Part shown: positions 53,422-61,263 of the stretch, piece after piece | How positions within the stretch are numbered: the stretch's first letter is position 1 | Layout: each line of letters starts with the position of its first letter | Assembly (NCBI GenBank): GCA_029262195.1 | Contig: JAJCZX010000027.1 | Coordinates: 291,882 to 355,881 of the forward strand | DNA: 64,000 nt | From: Gemmatimonadota bacterium | GTDB lineage: Bacteria; Gemmatimonadota; Gemmatimonadetes; Gemmatimonadales; GWC2-71-9 | Direction: 5' to 3' | Notes under the pieces: generated by a model | Seen by the model: only the letters and a program-made list of their open reading frames with translations | Databases searched by the model: none | Told to the model about the DNA's origin: nothing | Position numbers and translations under genes: made by a program

Positions 53422-54002
53422 ACGACACCTTCTAATCTTTTCGCCAGCGACTTGCGTGCCGAGTAGAGACGGGACATCACCGTCCCAATCGGTATTTCCA
53501 ACAACTCTGCGATCTCACGGTATTTGAGGTCCTCAAACTCTTTCAACACCAAAACTTCCTTTTCCTGGTCCGCCAATCCCGCAATGGCCCCGTGCAACCG
53601 TTCCTCTAATTCCGACCTTTCGAGCCGAGCCGCCGGCCCCTCTCTCAAAGCCCTGGCACTGAGATCGTCAACGATCCATCCAGTGGCCGCTTCCAGTTTC
53701 GCTCCCCTGGCCTTTCGGTCCCGCGAAATGTTGAACACCAACCTTCGCATGATCTGATAGACCCACGGATAAAACGGCCGCCCCGGGTCCAACTTCGCCC
53801 GACTGTCGAACGCTCTGGCAAACGCCTCCTGGGAAATATCCAACGCATCGTCATGCGATCCCAGGAACCCAAGTGCCGCGAAATAGGCTCTTTTCATATG
53901 TTGTTCAACCAGTTTTCCGAATGCTGCTCGATCACCGGCCTGCGACCGGATGATCAGATCCCGTTCAGCGGCATCAATGACGCCTCCGGTCGTTTCAGCC
54001 AT
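53418..54002 (-). CDS. ECF-type RNA polymerase sigma factor
   Basis: About 194 residues. Region 2 has DDALDISQEAFARAF and YPWVYQIMRRLVFNISRD; region 4 has YREIAELLEIPIGTVMSRLYSARKSLAKRL. ATG 54002 is preferred over one nine codons upstream because GGAG lies 8 nt before it. First gene of a compact run: ECF sigma, anti-sigma, YbjQ-type protein, hydrolase. This fits an envelope-stress regulon controlling its own cluster, though no clear ECF promoter was identified upstream. Confidence 0.92.
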   Translation of the reverse strand: MAETTGGVIDAAERDLIIRSQAGDRAAFGKLVEQHMKRAYFAALGFLGSHDDALDISQEAFARAFDSRAKLDPGRPFYPWVYQIMRRLVFNISRDRKARGAKLEAATGWIVDDLSARALREGPAARLERSELEERLHGAIAGLADQEKEVLVLKEFEDLKYREIAELLEIPIGTVMSRLYSARKSLAKRLEGVV

Positions 54003-54239
54003 CCAATCTCCGTGTTTTCGCGTCGTCATTAGGCATTACACGTAAGATCGGGAATTATTCAGTAAATGGGAGGGGGTGAAAAAGGGCGGAGGGAGGAGGG
54101 AGGAGGCAGTCGACGATTCAGCGTTTTTTTGCGGTCGTTAGATCTTCCTAAGACGTTCATAACCTCCCTTCTATTGAAAACGGGAACGCGCGTGCGAACC
54201 TTGGGGTTTTCGATGCCACCCTATTGAACGCGAGGACCT

Positions 54240-55196
54240 ATGCCCGAATTCGGCCAGAAAACGCCTGTCACCGTCGCGCTGCTAATCTGTCTCTCCTCCG
54301 TCAATTTTTCCAGCGTTGAGGCTCAGGAAACCGACGAGGCCATACCATTCCTTCCCCCCGAAGTGCTGAGGGCTGACGGGAGCCGATTGGAATCGCATAG
54401 GGTCGAATTCCTGGAAACTTCGTGGGAAACCGCCGACTCCTCCGACATGGAGGCCTACGTGTACGTCACCGTCGAAGCATCTCACGGCTGGGGTGAGAGG
54501 CAATTGATTATCGACTGGAAGGCACTTACATGGAACGGCACCGGTTGGGACCGAAATCTTGTATCGGAGGACGGTCTGGCGCTCCGGGGCCGCATCACGC
54601 CACGGGGCATTCCGTTCGGATTCCTCGTAGAAAGCCACTACTACCCCGATCTATCGAACCGAACCCGTGTCGACCCCGATGGGGAGGTAAGACGCTACGA
54701 AACCCTCACTAGCAGGGAAACGGGCGTTCACAACGAGATCGTCTGGCCTTACTTACTGGCTGCGATGGACCTCTACGAGGGTCGCGATTTCATTGCGCCC
54801 GGATACAACCCCTATGGCACAAACCCCTTGTACTACAGACGTTTCATCGTATCAAACCCGATTACTATCTCTGACGACGCTGGCAACGAATATTCGGGCT
54901 GGGCGGTTGATTCATTCGGCGGAAGAAGTATTGATGAGCTCAAGTCCAAACCCGGATCAGGCCCGGGGAGATTTGCCCGATATTTTGTGTCATCGCAGGC
55001 GCCACATTTCCTCGGCAAAATCTGGGGCACAAGAGACTCCACCGGTGTCGAGCAACTTACCAATGCCTGGCGGATGACCGGATACGAACCGATCAACATC
55101 ACTACTGCAAATAGACTGGACGAGATTCTGGAGGTCCGGGCTCGAAGGGGAGCCGATCAGGAAATCCCCTGGGCGCGCGACAATTCTCAGAGATAA
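54240..55196 (+). CDS. Secreted protein of unknown function
   Basis: 318 residues with a signal peptide (VTVALLICLSSVNFSSVEAQ). The mature part is rich in Trp and Tyr with beta-strand patterning (VTVEASHGWGERQLIIDWKALTWNGTGWD, FGFLVESHYYPDL, YEGRDFIAPGYNPYG). No family recognised; the general profile resembles periplasmic proteins with beta-sandwich domains. It is divergent from the ECF gene across about 240 bp and converges on the CadC-like gene with 3 bp between stops. Confidence 0.7.
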   Translation: MPEFGQKTPVTVALLICLSSVNFSSVEAQETDEAIPFLPPEVLRADGSRLESHRVEFLETSWETADSSDMEAYVYVTVEASHGWGERQLIIDWKALTWNGTGWDRNLVSEDGLALRGRITPRGIPFGFLVESHYYPDLSNRTRVDPDGEVRRYETLTSRETGVHNEIVWPYLLAAMDLYEGRDFIAPGYNPYGTNPLYYRRFIVSNPITISDDAGNEYSGWAVDSFGGRSIDELKSKPGSGPGRFARYFVSSQAPHFLGKIWGTRDSTGVEQLTNAWRMTGYEPINITTANRLDEILEVRARRGADQEIPWARDNSQR

Positions 55197-55199
55197 ACT

Positions 55200-55997
55200 C
55201 TAGATATCTGCGGCGACCCTGGAAACGACCGTGTGGGCTACAAGACTGCCGATCAGGGATACCGGGTCGCCGGTGATGCGCTCGCAAAACGGATCGTACG
55301 TTCCGGTCCAGACCGTTGACCCGTCTGATGTTCGCAGCAAAGTCGTTGTTAACAAGATCCCATCGGAGGAACCAACCAATGCCCCGGTGAGAACAAATTC
55401 GGGCCCATCTTCATCGGAAGAAAGGGTCCTATCCAAACGCTGCACGTTGCTCCGGACTGCCGCCTCCAAACTAACGTCGATCCCGTTGACCATCCGCACA
55501 CCCGGATCTCCCAGGACCTGGAACCCTGCGACTACAACCGTGGACGGTGATTCGTTTTTTTCGACAGCTCCTCGCACCTCGAGTAATAAAACGAGCAAGG
55601 CCGCCAGGGCAATCCCAACCAGAACCCGGGAGAAGAGGCGCAACCCCGTTTTTTTTCGCGCGCCACGTTGGGCGCCCACCGAGTCAGTGATCGGGTGGCA
55701 CCAGCGATAGCCTATACGTGGTACCGTTTGGATGAACTCAGGTGACCCAACTTCATCCCTCAGGGCCACTCGGATCTGCCTGATACATGTGTTAAGAGCA
55801 TGTTCGAACTCAACGATGGTTTCGCCCCAGGCACACCGGTAAAGCTCTTCCCTGCTGACAACTCGACCTGGTGAAGCCAGAAGGGCCCCCAGAATTAGCG
55901 AGGCCTTCGGCGGCAGGGAGACGGGATCCTCCCCGTTGAACAATTCCCGAGTATCGGGGAAAAACGTGAAAGAAGAAAACCCGATTCGGTTAGGCAC
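55200..55997 (-). CDS. CadC-like membrane-anchored transcriptional regulator
   Basis: 265 residues. An N-terminal OmpR/PhoB-type winged helix (~5-105) has LPPKASLILGALLASPGRVVSREEL, and VEFEHALNTCIRQIRVAL then the wing IQTVPRIGYRW. A transmembrane helix follows (VLVGIALAALLVLLLEV, ~128-146), then a periplasmic TolB-like domain (VVVAGFQVLGDPGVRMV ... GSTVWTGTYDPF). The receiver domain of response regulators is missing, so activity would be set by the periplasmic part. GTG 55997 is preceded by GAGGAG. Confidence 0.85.
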   Translation of the reverse strand: MPNRIGFSSFTFFPDTRELFNGEDPVSLPPKASLILGALLASPGRVVSREELYRCAWGETIVEFEHALNTCIRQIRVALRDEVGSPEFIQTVPRIGYRWCHPITDSVGAQRGARKKTGLRLFSRVLVGIALAALLVLLLEVRGAVEKNESPSTVVVAGFQVLGDPGVRMVNGIDVSLEAAVRSNVQRLDRTLSSDEDGPEFVLTGALVGSSDGILLTTTLLRTSDGSTVWTGTYDPFCERITGDPVSLIGSLVAHTVVSRVAADI

Positions 55998-56121
55998 CTG
56001 GCTCCTCGGATGATCATTGATGTGTTAGCATTTGAGCAAAGGGTCAACATCTGAACAGTGTTACCGTGTCCGCACTTGTCACCCCTTCCCATTCCCAAAA
56101 GTTCCAATTGTTGCCCGCCAG

Positions 56122-57675
56122 TCACGCCGCTTTTCTCAACCTATCCAGACTCCTGTATTGCACCGCCTCCGCCACATGATCCGGCTGAATCGTTTCCGAG
56201 CCGGCAAGATCGGCTATCGTGCGGGATATTTTGAGAATTCTGTGATAAGCCCTGGCCGAAAAACCCAGTCGGGCGATGGCACGATCAAGGAGCGTGTCGG
56301 CAGCCTTGGAAAGGTTGCAGGCTTTTCTCATGTCCCGGGGCTGCATGTGCGAGTTGCAGTACAAGCCTTCTCTCGAAGCAAACCGCTCTGCCTGGAGCGC
56401 ACGAGCCCGCGCGACCCGATGTCTTATGACGTCGCTTGTTTCGCCACAGCGATCACGGGAGAGTTCTTTGTGAGGAACGGCTGCCACTTCAACGTGAATA
56501 TCGATGCGATCCAGTAGCGGACCGGACACGCGAGACAGGTAACGTTCCACGATTTGTTGGCCGCAGGAGCAGCGATGCCCTGCATCTCCGAAAAAACCGC
56601 AGGGACATGGGTTCATGGCAGCAACTAACATGAACTGGGCAGGGAACGATAAGGAGGTGGCAGCTCTGGAAATGGTTACAAACCCGTCTTCAAGCGGTTG
56701 TCTCAATACCTCCAGGACGTTTTTTCTAAACTCGGGCAGCTCATCGAGAAATAACACCCCGCCGTGCGCCAGGCTCACCTCTCCGGGCCGCGGGTAGGTC
56801 CCACCGCCAATCAAACCCGCGTCACTGATCGTGTGATGGGGTGCTCTGAATGGGCGGTCCTCTACCAGAGACTTTCCAACGCCGAGTATTCCGGCAACGC
56901 TGTGAATCTTCGTGGTCTCGAGGGCCTCGGCCATGCTCAGGCGTGGGAGAATAGTTGGAAACCGGCGGGCCAGCATCGTCTTACCAGAACCGGGCGGACC
57001 GATCATCAAAAGATTGTGTCCTCCGGCGGCAGCTACCTCCAGCGCGCGTTTCACGTGTTCCTGTGCACGCACATCCGAAAAATCCAACTGATACGCCCGG
57101 TCGTCGCGCGAAGTCTCAATTTTTTCCGGGCGGGTCAATACAGCGCCCTCGGACAGGAAGTCGACAACCTCTTTGATATGCGCTGCCCCCATCACTTCAA
57201 TGCCCGCAACAACGCCGGCCTCCGGAAGGTTCTGGCTGGGAACAACCACGCCTTTCAAACCGCACTTCTTTGCGGCAAGTGCAATGGAAAGAGCCCCTCT
57301 TACGGGACGAAGATCTCCCTCGAGTCCAAGCTCCCCAATTATCAGGTATTCAGTGAGGACCGAATCAGCGTCTGGCGTCAACTGACCGGTCGCCGCCAAA
57401 ACCCCTACCGCTACCGGAAGATCGAAGGCCGACCCCTCTTTTCTGATGTCGGCGGGCGCAAGATTGACCGTGATACGTTGGAGCGGAAAATCAAACCCAC
57501 TGTTTACCAGCGCCGAGTTGACCCGCTCTCGACTCTCCTTCACAGCACCGTGCGGTAGTCCCACCGTGGCAAAGGACGGCAACCCCCGACAAACATCCAC
57601 TTCCACGTCCACCCTGAATGCATCAATCCCGAGGACTGCCGCACTGAAAACTGTCGCTGCCACATCCGGCTCCAT
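56122..57675 (-). CDS. comM: Magnesium-chelatase-like AAA+ ATPase YifB/ComM
   Basis: About 517 residues. An N-terminal Lon-like domain (GIDAFRVDVEVDVCRGLPSFATVGLPHGAVKESRERV) precedes the AAA+ core with Walker A GPPGSGKTMLARRFP, Walker B VLFLDELPEF and the cysteine-rich MNPCPCGFFGDAGHRCSC. The C-terminal helical domain includes SARAYHRILKISRTIADL. ComM is a helicase that extends branch migration during natural transformation. ATG 57675 is used; a TTG two codons upstream is possible. Confidence 0.93.
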   Translation of the reverse strand: MEPDVAATVFSAAVLGIDAFRVDVEVDVCRGLPSFATVGLPHGAVKESRERVNSALVNSGFDFPLQRITVNLAPADIRKEGSAFDLPVAVGVLAATGQLTPDADSVLTEYLIIGELGLEGDLRPVRGALSIALAAKKCGLKGVVVPSQNLPEAGVVAGIEVMGAAHIKEVVDFLSEGAVLTRPEKIETSRDDRAYQLDFSDVRAQEHVKRALEVAAAGGHNLLMIGPPGSGKTMLARRFPTILPRLSMAEALETTKIHSVAGILGVGKSLVEDRPFRAPHHTISDAGLIGGGTYPRPGEVSLAHGGVLFLDELPEFRKNVLEVLRQPLEDGFVTISRAATSLSFPAQFMLVAAMNPCPCGFFGDAGHRCSCGQQIVERYLSRVSGPLLDRIDIHVEVAAVPHKELSRDRCGETSDVIRHRVARARALQAERFASREGLYCNSHMQPRDMRKACNLSKAADTLLDRAIARLGFSARAYHRILKISRTIADLAGSETIQPDHVAEAVQYRSLDRLRKAA

Positions 57676-58076
57676 GTTCAATTCGGAGCCATGATACCTC
57701 CCCCAGGCCAACTCGGCTGTACCCGAATCACGCAGCCCGGATCTAAAACCCTCAGCGCGCCCCACAGGCCCGAAAAAACCGCTTCAGCCTATCCAGTCGT
57801 TTAGAGCGTATTAGACAGACGCTGCATAAAACCGACATTTCGCCGCCTATCTCCAAACGCCTTCCGACCTCTTGACGAACAACGCCGGTGCCTGCAATAA
57901 ATTAGATAACAGCTCACAGGTTGGCGGGCGCCGACGGGAGGGATTATGCAGCGCTTTTGGACCACAATAGCGCTTTTGGACCACAATAAGGGTACCGTTT
58001 GCAATACAATTAGCCGTTAGGCCGCTCACAGAGAGGCATCTCTACTCCAACTGCGATCAGAGCATTTTGCTGCGCG
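57676..58076. other. Non-coding junction between the core genes and the accessory island
   Basis: 400 bp with no supported gene. It contains the comM upstream region, a two-copy 19-bp tandem repeat at 57951-57988, and a GTTAGGC heptamer at about 58014. Coding density and order change here from tightly packed core genes to decayed mobile sequence. Confidence 0.6.
57951..57988. repeat. Perfect tandem duplication of a 19-bp unit
   Basis: GCGCTTTTGGACCACAATA occurs at 57951-57969 and again, without interruption, at 57970-57988. The reverse strand gives TATTGTGGTCCAAAAGCGC twice. It could be paired operator sites or a slipped duplication at the edge of the island. No neighbouring promoter is clear. 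Confidence 0.85.
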
Positions 58077-58177
58077 TCACTTAGCCTTGATAAACTCTTC
58101 GACAGATAAGCCAATGTCCCTGGCGATCTTCCGGAGGAGTGCAGGAGCAATATCTCGACCAGAATGGAATGGCGGAG
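58077..58177 (-). pseudogene. hicA: 3' part of a HicA toxin gene split by an IS
   Basis: Reverse-strand translation gives PPFHSGRDIAPALLRKIARD then IGLSVEEFIKAK and a TGA at 58077-58079. This matches the C-terminal half of HicA mRNA interferases (H-x-GRDI, LLRKI, GLSVEEF). It starts abruptly at the IS end. The other half is at 59806-59953, and joining them at one GAG copy gives an open frame. Confidence 0.85.
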
Positions 58178-58213
58178 CCTGTCAATGAAAGTGAGACACT
58201 CACGGGTTAGGGT

Positions 58214-59323
58214 TTAAGGAGCATTTGCAAACATCTGCGCCTCGTTTCGCCGGTTGATTACCTGGGACTTCGGGATACTTCCAGCGCTGGTCCCATCGGG
58301 ACGGTCGCTTACAGGGCTTGCTACGATCTCGGTTTCTTTCTCGCTCCCGTTTTCTTTCGGTTTGTTGATCCAGACGGCTTCTGGCGGAGTCCCTGGTTTG
58401 GGTATGCCACGCGGGAATCGCTCCGGGTGCTCGGCATACGCCGCGACGAATACCGATTTTCTTTGACTCAAGCGTTGCCTGGCAAGACCGTAGTGGACAT
58501 CGCGCGGTGTCAGCATTGCCAGCCCACTATGGCGGTGCTCGTTGTTGTACCAATCAAAGAAGGGTCCGCAGAAACTACGACCATGCTGCAAGGATCCAAA
58601 ACGACTCGGAAACTGCGGCCGATATTTCATCGTCTTAAACTGCGCCTCCGAATACGGATTGTCCGTCGAGGTGTAGGGTCTCGAATGCGTTTTTGTCACC
58701 CCCAGATCGCTCAACAGCAACGCTACGGCCTTCGACTTCATGCTTGAGCCACGATCCGCATGCAAGGTCAGTTGGTTTCGCACTACTCCCTGCCGCGCGC
58801 ATGTTTCTTCAATCAACCGCTTGGCAAGTACCGCTGACTCCCTCTGCGCAACCATCCAGCCAACGACATAACGGCTGAAGACATCCAGGATCACATACAG
58901 GTAGTAGTAGGTCCATTTGACCGGGCCCTTCAACTTCGTGATATCCCAACTCCACAACTCGTTAGCAGCGGTGCTCAACAATTCAGGGGCCGCATAGCTC
59001 GGGTGACGAAGCTGGTTGCGGCGTTCACGCACCTCGGCGTTTGTAGCCAGGAGCCGATACATCGTGCGCTCCGAGCACACGTAGCGACCTTCGTCTAACA
59101 AAATGGCATGTACCTCACCCGGGGCCAGGTCCACAAATCGGGGTTCGTGGAGAATATCCAGCACCGTCCGGCGCTCCTCTTCCCTGAGAGCCCGAGGTGA
59201 AGAACGTGGAGCCGCCATTGCCCGGGGTCGGCGCGACCGATAATAGCTCGCCGGCGATACTCCCAGCACTCCGCAGGCAGCTCGCACCCCCAGGCGCGAC
59301 CCAACTTCGGCAATCTTGGCCAT
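58214..59323 (-). CDS. IS3-family transposase OrfB (DDE integrase)
   Basis: 369 residues. An HTH_21-like N-terminal part (ERRTVLDILHEPRFVDL) is followed by the rve integrase core. The catalytic DDE is visible as Asp in ELWSWDITKLKG, Asp in LHADRGSSM and Glu in DNPYSEAQFKTMKY. It starts in a TGATG with the end of OrfA, so translation may restart there rather than, or in addition to, the -1 frameshift usual in the family. The frame is complete. Confidence 0.93.
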   Translation of the reverse strand: MAKIAEVGSRLGVRAACGVLGVSPASYYRSRRPRAMAAPRSSPRALREEERRTVLDILHEPRFVDLAPGEVHAILLDEGRYVCSERTMYRLLATNAEVRERRNQLRHPSYAAPELLSTAANELWSWDITKLKGPVKWTYYYLYVILDVFSRYVVGWMVAQRESAVLAKRLIEETCARQGVVRNQLTLHADRGSSMKSKAVALLLSDLGVTKTHSRPYTSTDNPYSEAQFKTMKYRPQFPSRFGSLQHGRSFCGPFFDWYNNEHRHSGLAMLTPRDVHYGLARQRLSQRKSVFVAAYAEHPERFPRGIPKPGTPPEAVWINKPKENGSEKETEIVASPVSDRPDGTSAGSIPKSQVINRRNEAQMFANAP

Positions 59324-59739
59324 CAGGATCTCCCGTCGCTCTCGGGTAGGTCGAGTCCCAACACTTCCGAAAGTTTTTTTTGGACCTCTACAAAGGCCTC
59401 TGCACGCTCGGCACGCTTCTGTAGTCGCCGATTCTCTTGCTCCAACTCGGCGATACGCTTCGCACCCGAATCCGCAGGCTTTGCCCGGGGACCTCGCCTT
59501 CGACTACCCGGGCCGCCTAACTCACCACGTTCCCGGGCGGCTCGCCACATCGATAAGCTCGAAGAATACAAACCCTCACGCCGCAACAGAGCACCAAGCT
59601 CTCCCCGACCACGGCACCGGTCAGCTTCCTGTAAAATCCTGCGCTTGTACTCTAGCGTAAAACGCCGCCTCTTCGCCTTGGCCAATACTTCCACCTCCAA
59701 CCCCTTGTTCGAGGGAGACACCTCCATCATCGTATTCAT
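59323..59739 (-). CDS. IS3-family transposase OrfA
   Basis: 138 residues: a helix-turn-helix (RRRFTLEYKRRILQEAD ... LGALLRREGLYSSSLSMWRAARERG) and a C-terminal leucine-zipper-like coiled coil (AELEQENRRLQKRAERAEAFVEVQKKL) that mediates multimerisation with OrfB. Complete; its stop shares one base with the OrfB ATG. Confidence 0.92.
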   Translation of the reverse strand: MNTMMEVSPSNKGLEVEVLAKAKRRRFTLEYKRRILQEADRCRGRGELGALLRREGLYSSSLSMWRAARERGELGGPGSRRRGPRAKPADSGAKRIAELEQENRRLQKRAERAEAFVEVQKKLSEVLGLDLPESDGRS

Positions 59740-59805
59740 CCCAATTTTCCTTCATCGCCCTGCTCACTAAACTATCAAGAGTAAACTGTCTCATCTATAT
59801 TGGCA

Positions 59806-59953
59806 GAGAGGGTGGTACGGTAATAGCTCCCCCATCGGGATGTCGGTACTGGCGGTGGGAGCCCTTTTGGCGTGCCAACTCGAACCCGAATTCCGTAAGG
59901 ATGGATTCCACCTCGCGGGGCTTCAGGACTGGTGTAGAACCCAATTCAGGCAA
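59806..59953 (-). pseudogene. hicA: 5' part of the HicA toxin gene split by an IS
   Basis: From a TTG at 59953 (or TTG 59944) the reverse strand encodes TPVLKPREVESILTEFGFEL then ARQKGSHRQYRHPDGGAITV, the N-terminal half of HicA, including the catalytic His of GSH. The frame runs into the IS and stops a few codons later at a TAG, so the product is truncated and presumably inactive. It overlaps the hicB stop by 8 bp, as expected for a hicB-hicA operon. Confidence 0.87.
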
Positions 59954-60155
59954 CGTTTACAGTATGAGTTCCAACGAATTCGGCTTCAAGATGGGGCTCA
60001 CCGTCCTCAAGGAGCATTTCGACGACCTCGCGAAGATTGTCTAGGAGTTCGTCGATGGTCGCGCCTTGGGAATGGGCACCCTGCCATCCTGGGATGTGCC
60101 CGACGAAAAGGTCAGTGTCGGCATCTTGTTCAATAACTGCTGTGTAGTTTCGCAT
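59946..60155 (-). CDS. hicB: HicB-family antitoxin
   Basis: 69 residues of the partial RNase-H-like HicB fold: YTAVIEQDADTDLFVGHIPGWQGAHSQGATIDELLDNLREVVEMLL. There is no C-terminal DNA-binding domain, so it belongs to the short class. It lies upstream of, and coupled to, the interrupted hicA. With its toxin broken, the antitoxin remains intact. Confidence 0.88.
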   Translation of the reverse strand: MRNYTAVIEQDADTDLFVGHIPGWQGAHSQGATIDELLDNLREVVEMLLEDGEPHLEAEFVGTHTVNVA

Positions 60156-60205
60156 ATTTCCAACCGTGTCGAAATGGTGTGCAACTTAAAACTTAGGTAA
60201 GAGCG

Positions 60206-60338
60206 GTTTAACTAGCAAATGATGCAGTCGCCGCCGCGAGGTTCTTGGAGGTGGAAACATGGTGAGGTACGGAGGTAGCTTAAGGTATGAAGAAGCTGTT
60301 GAGGGTAGCGGCGCAGCATATACGCAGAGTCGTTAGGC
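60206..60338 (+). repeat. attC-like imperfect inverted repeat between hicBA and higBA
   Basis: A 133-nt stretch begins with GTTTAAC (RYYYAAC form, 60206-60212) and ends with GTTAGGC (GTTRRRY form, 60332-60338). Between them ATGC and CGCCGC on the left can pair with GCGGCG and GCAT on the right. This resembles the folded recombination site of an integron cassette, but the spacer between the right-hand boxes is longer than usual and no integrase gene is in the window. Confidence 0.3.
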
Positions 60339-60354
60339 AGCTTTCCTGAATCTA

Positions 60355-60392
60355 TTGCTATAGCATGGCATCCGTGTTAACATGGTACCATG
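60355..60392 (+). promoter_or_regulatory. higBA promoter with two palindromes overlapping the start codon
   Basis: TTGCTA (60355-60360), a 17-bp spacer and TAACAT (60378-60383) form a sigma70-type promoter. A palindrome TGCTATAGCA (60356-60365) covers the -35 box, and a second, CATGGTACCATG (60381-60392), covers the -10 end and the higB ATG. Both are candidate HigA operator sites. The predicted transcription start falls on the ATG, implying a leaderless message. Confidence 0.55.
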
Positions 60393-60692
60393 ATCAAGTC
60401 CTTTCGCAACTCCGCCACTGAGGACTTATTTGAAGGGCGGAACTCGAAGAAGGCCCGACGGGTTCTACCGCCGACATTGTGGAGAGTTGCGGCACGCAAG
60501 TTGGAACGTCTGGATTCCGTAGTCGCGTTGGATGAGTTGCGGATTCCACCACAGAACCGACTGGAAGCTCTCAAGGGCAACCGCCGGGGACAGCACTCGG
60601 TGCGAATAAATGATCAATATCGGATCTGCTTCGTTTGGACGGAGCAGGGGCCAGACAAAGTTGAGGTAGTAGACTACCACGGAGGTAAATAG
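60390..60692 (+). CDS. higB: HigB-family toxin (RelE superfamily ribosome-dependent mRNase)
   Basis: 100 residues with the HigB pattern: IKSFRNSATEDLFEGRNSKK, PPQNRLEALKGNRRGQHSVRINDQYRICF, and a C-terminal VEVVDYHGGK. HigB cleaves mRNA on translating ribosomes. No Shine-Dalgarno precedes the ATG. The toxin gene comes first and the antitoxin second, the order typical of higBA. Frame is intact. Confidence 0.93.
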   Translation: MIKSFRNSATEDLFEGRNSKKARRVLPPTLWRVAARKLERLDSVVALDELRIPPQNRLEALKGNRRGQHSVRINDQYRICFVWTEQGPDKVEVVDYHGGK

Positions 60693-60694
60693 CC

Positions 60695-61000
60695 ATGGTT
60701 CGTTTGCCAAAATTCAGAGAGCCGATTCACCCTGGGGAGATGCTCCTTGAGGAATTTTTGATTCCCATGAAGCTTACTCAGCGTGATCTGGCTGACGGTA
60801 TCCATGTCCCGTATCAACGGGTCAACGAATTGGTGAACGGACGTCGTGGCGTTACGCCCAGTACGGCATTGCGTTTCGCACAATACTTTGGGACGAGTCC
60901 GGATTTCTGGATGAATCTGCAGTTGCGGTGGGACCTCTGGCACGCGCAGCGCGATGAAAAAGCGGAGCTTCGCCGCATTCGCAAGGTGAGAGTCGGTTAG
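60695..61000 (+). CDS. higA: HigA-family antitoxin (XRE helix-turn-helix)
   Basis: 101 residues. The addiction-module signature is PIHPGEMLLEEFLIPMKLTQRDLADGI, followed by the recognition helix VPYQRVNELVNGRRGVT and ALRFAQYFGTSPDFWMNLQ. HigA neutralises HigB and represses the operon, most likely through the palindromes upstream. It starts 2 bp after higB. Confidence 0.95.
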   Translation: MVRLPKFREPIHPGEMLLEEFLIPMKLTQRDLADGIHVPYQRVNELVNGRRGVTPSTALRFAQYFGTSPDFWMNLQLRWDLWHAQRDEKAELRRIRKVRVG

Positions 61001-61263
61001 GGATTTCTGCGTCGGGAAAGCTGTCTAACCCGTTAAGTAGCTTTTAGTCAAGTAGACGTACGTTTCCAGTGGCGGTGGGCGGATGCTCGCCGTCTGTTGT
61101 CCAGTTACTAGAAAGTCGCTCTGGCCGCAGTCGGGGTTTGTTTCAGCTCGGCAATTGACGACCAAAACACCGTTTTGGGATCTAACGCGGAATCAGTGTT
61201 CCGCGTGGCTCAGTTTCGAGCGTCCCAGAAGCTTTCCCGCATGGCGCCCGGCTTCCCATTCAA
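61001..61263. other. Non-coding or highly decayed region downstream of higA
   Basis: No intact gene. GTCTAAC near 61023 followed by GTTAAGT recalls integron-site heptamers but no paired partner was found. The right-hand part, about 61190-61263, may contain the mutated 5' end of the following OsmC remnant, since a residue pattern like KLSRMAPGFPF appears in a shifted frame. Confidence 0.4.

Larger units (their letters stand above)
58178..59805 (-). mobile_element. IS3-family insertion sequence inside hicA
   Basis: A 1.63-kb element with two transposase frames on the minus strand. Imperfect terminal inverted repeats are visible: TGTCAATGAAAGTGAGACA at the left (from 58180) and, reading inward from the right end, TGCCAATATAGATGAGACA; most positions agree. 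GAG at 58175-58177 and at 59806-59808 is a likely 3-bp target duplication, as IS3 elements make. The exact left boundary could be 58178 or 58180. Both transposase frames are open, so the copy may be active or recently so. Confidence 0.88.

Noticed and set aside
54060..54110. Purine-rich tract as a regulatory repeat
   Set aside because: A GGAGGGAGGAGGGAGG-like run between the ECF gene and the secreted protein gene is simple sequence; no unit structure or partner site was seen.
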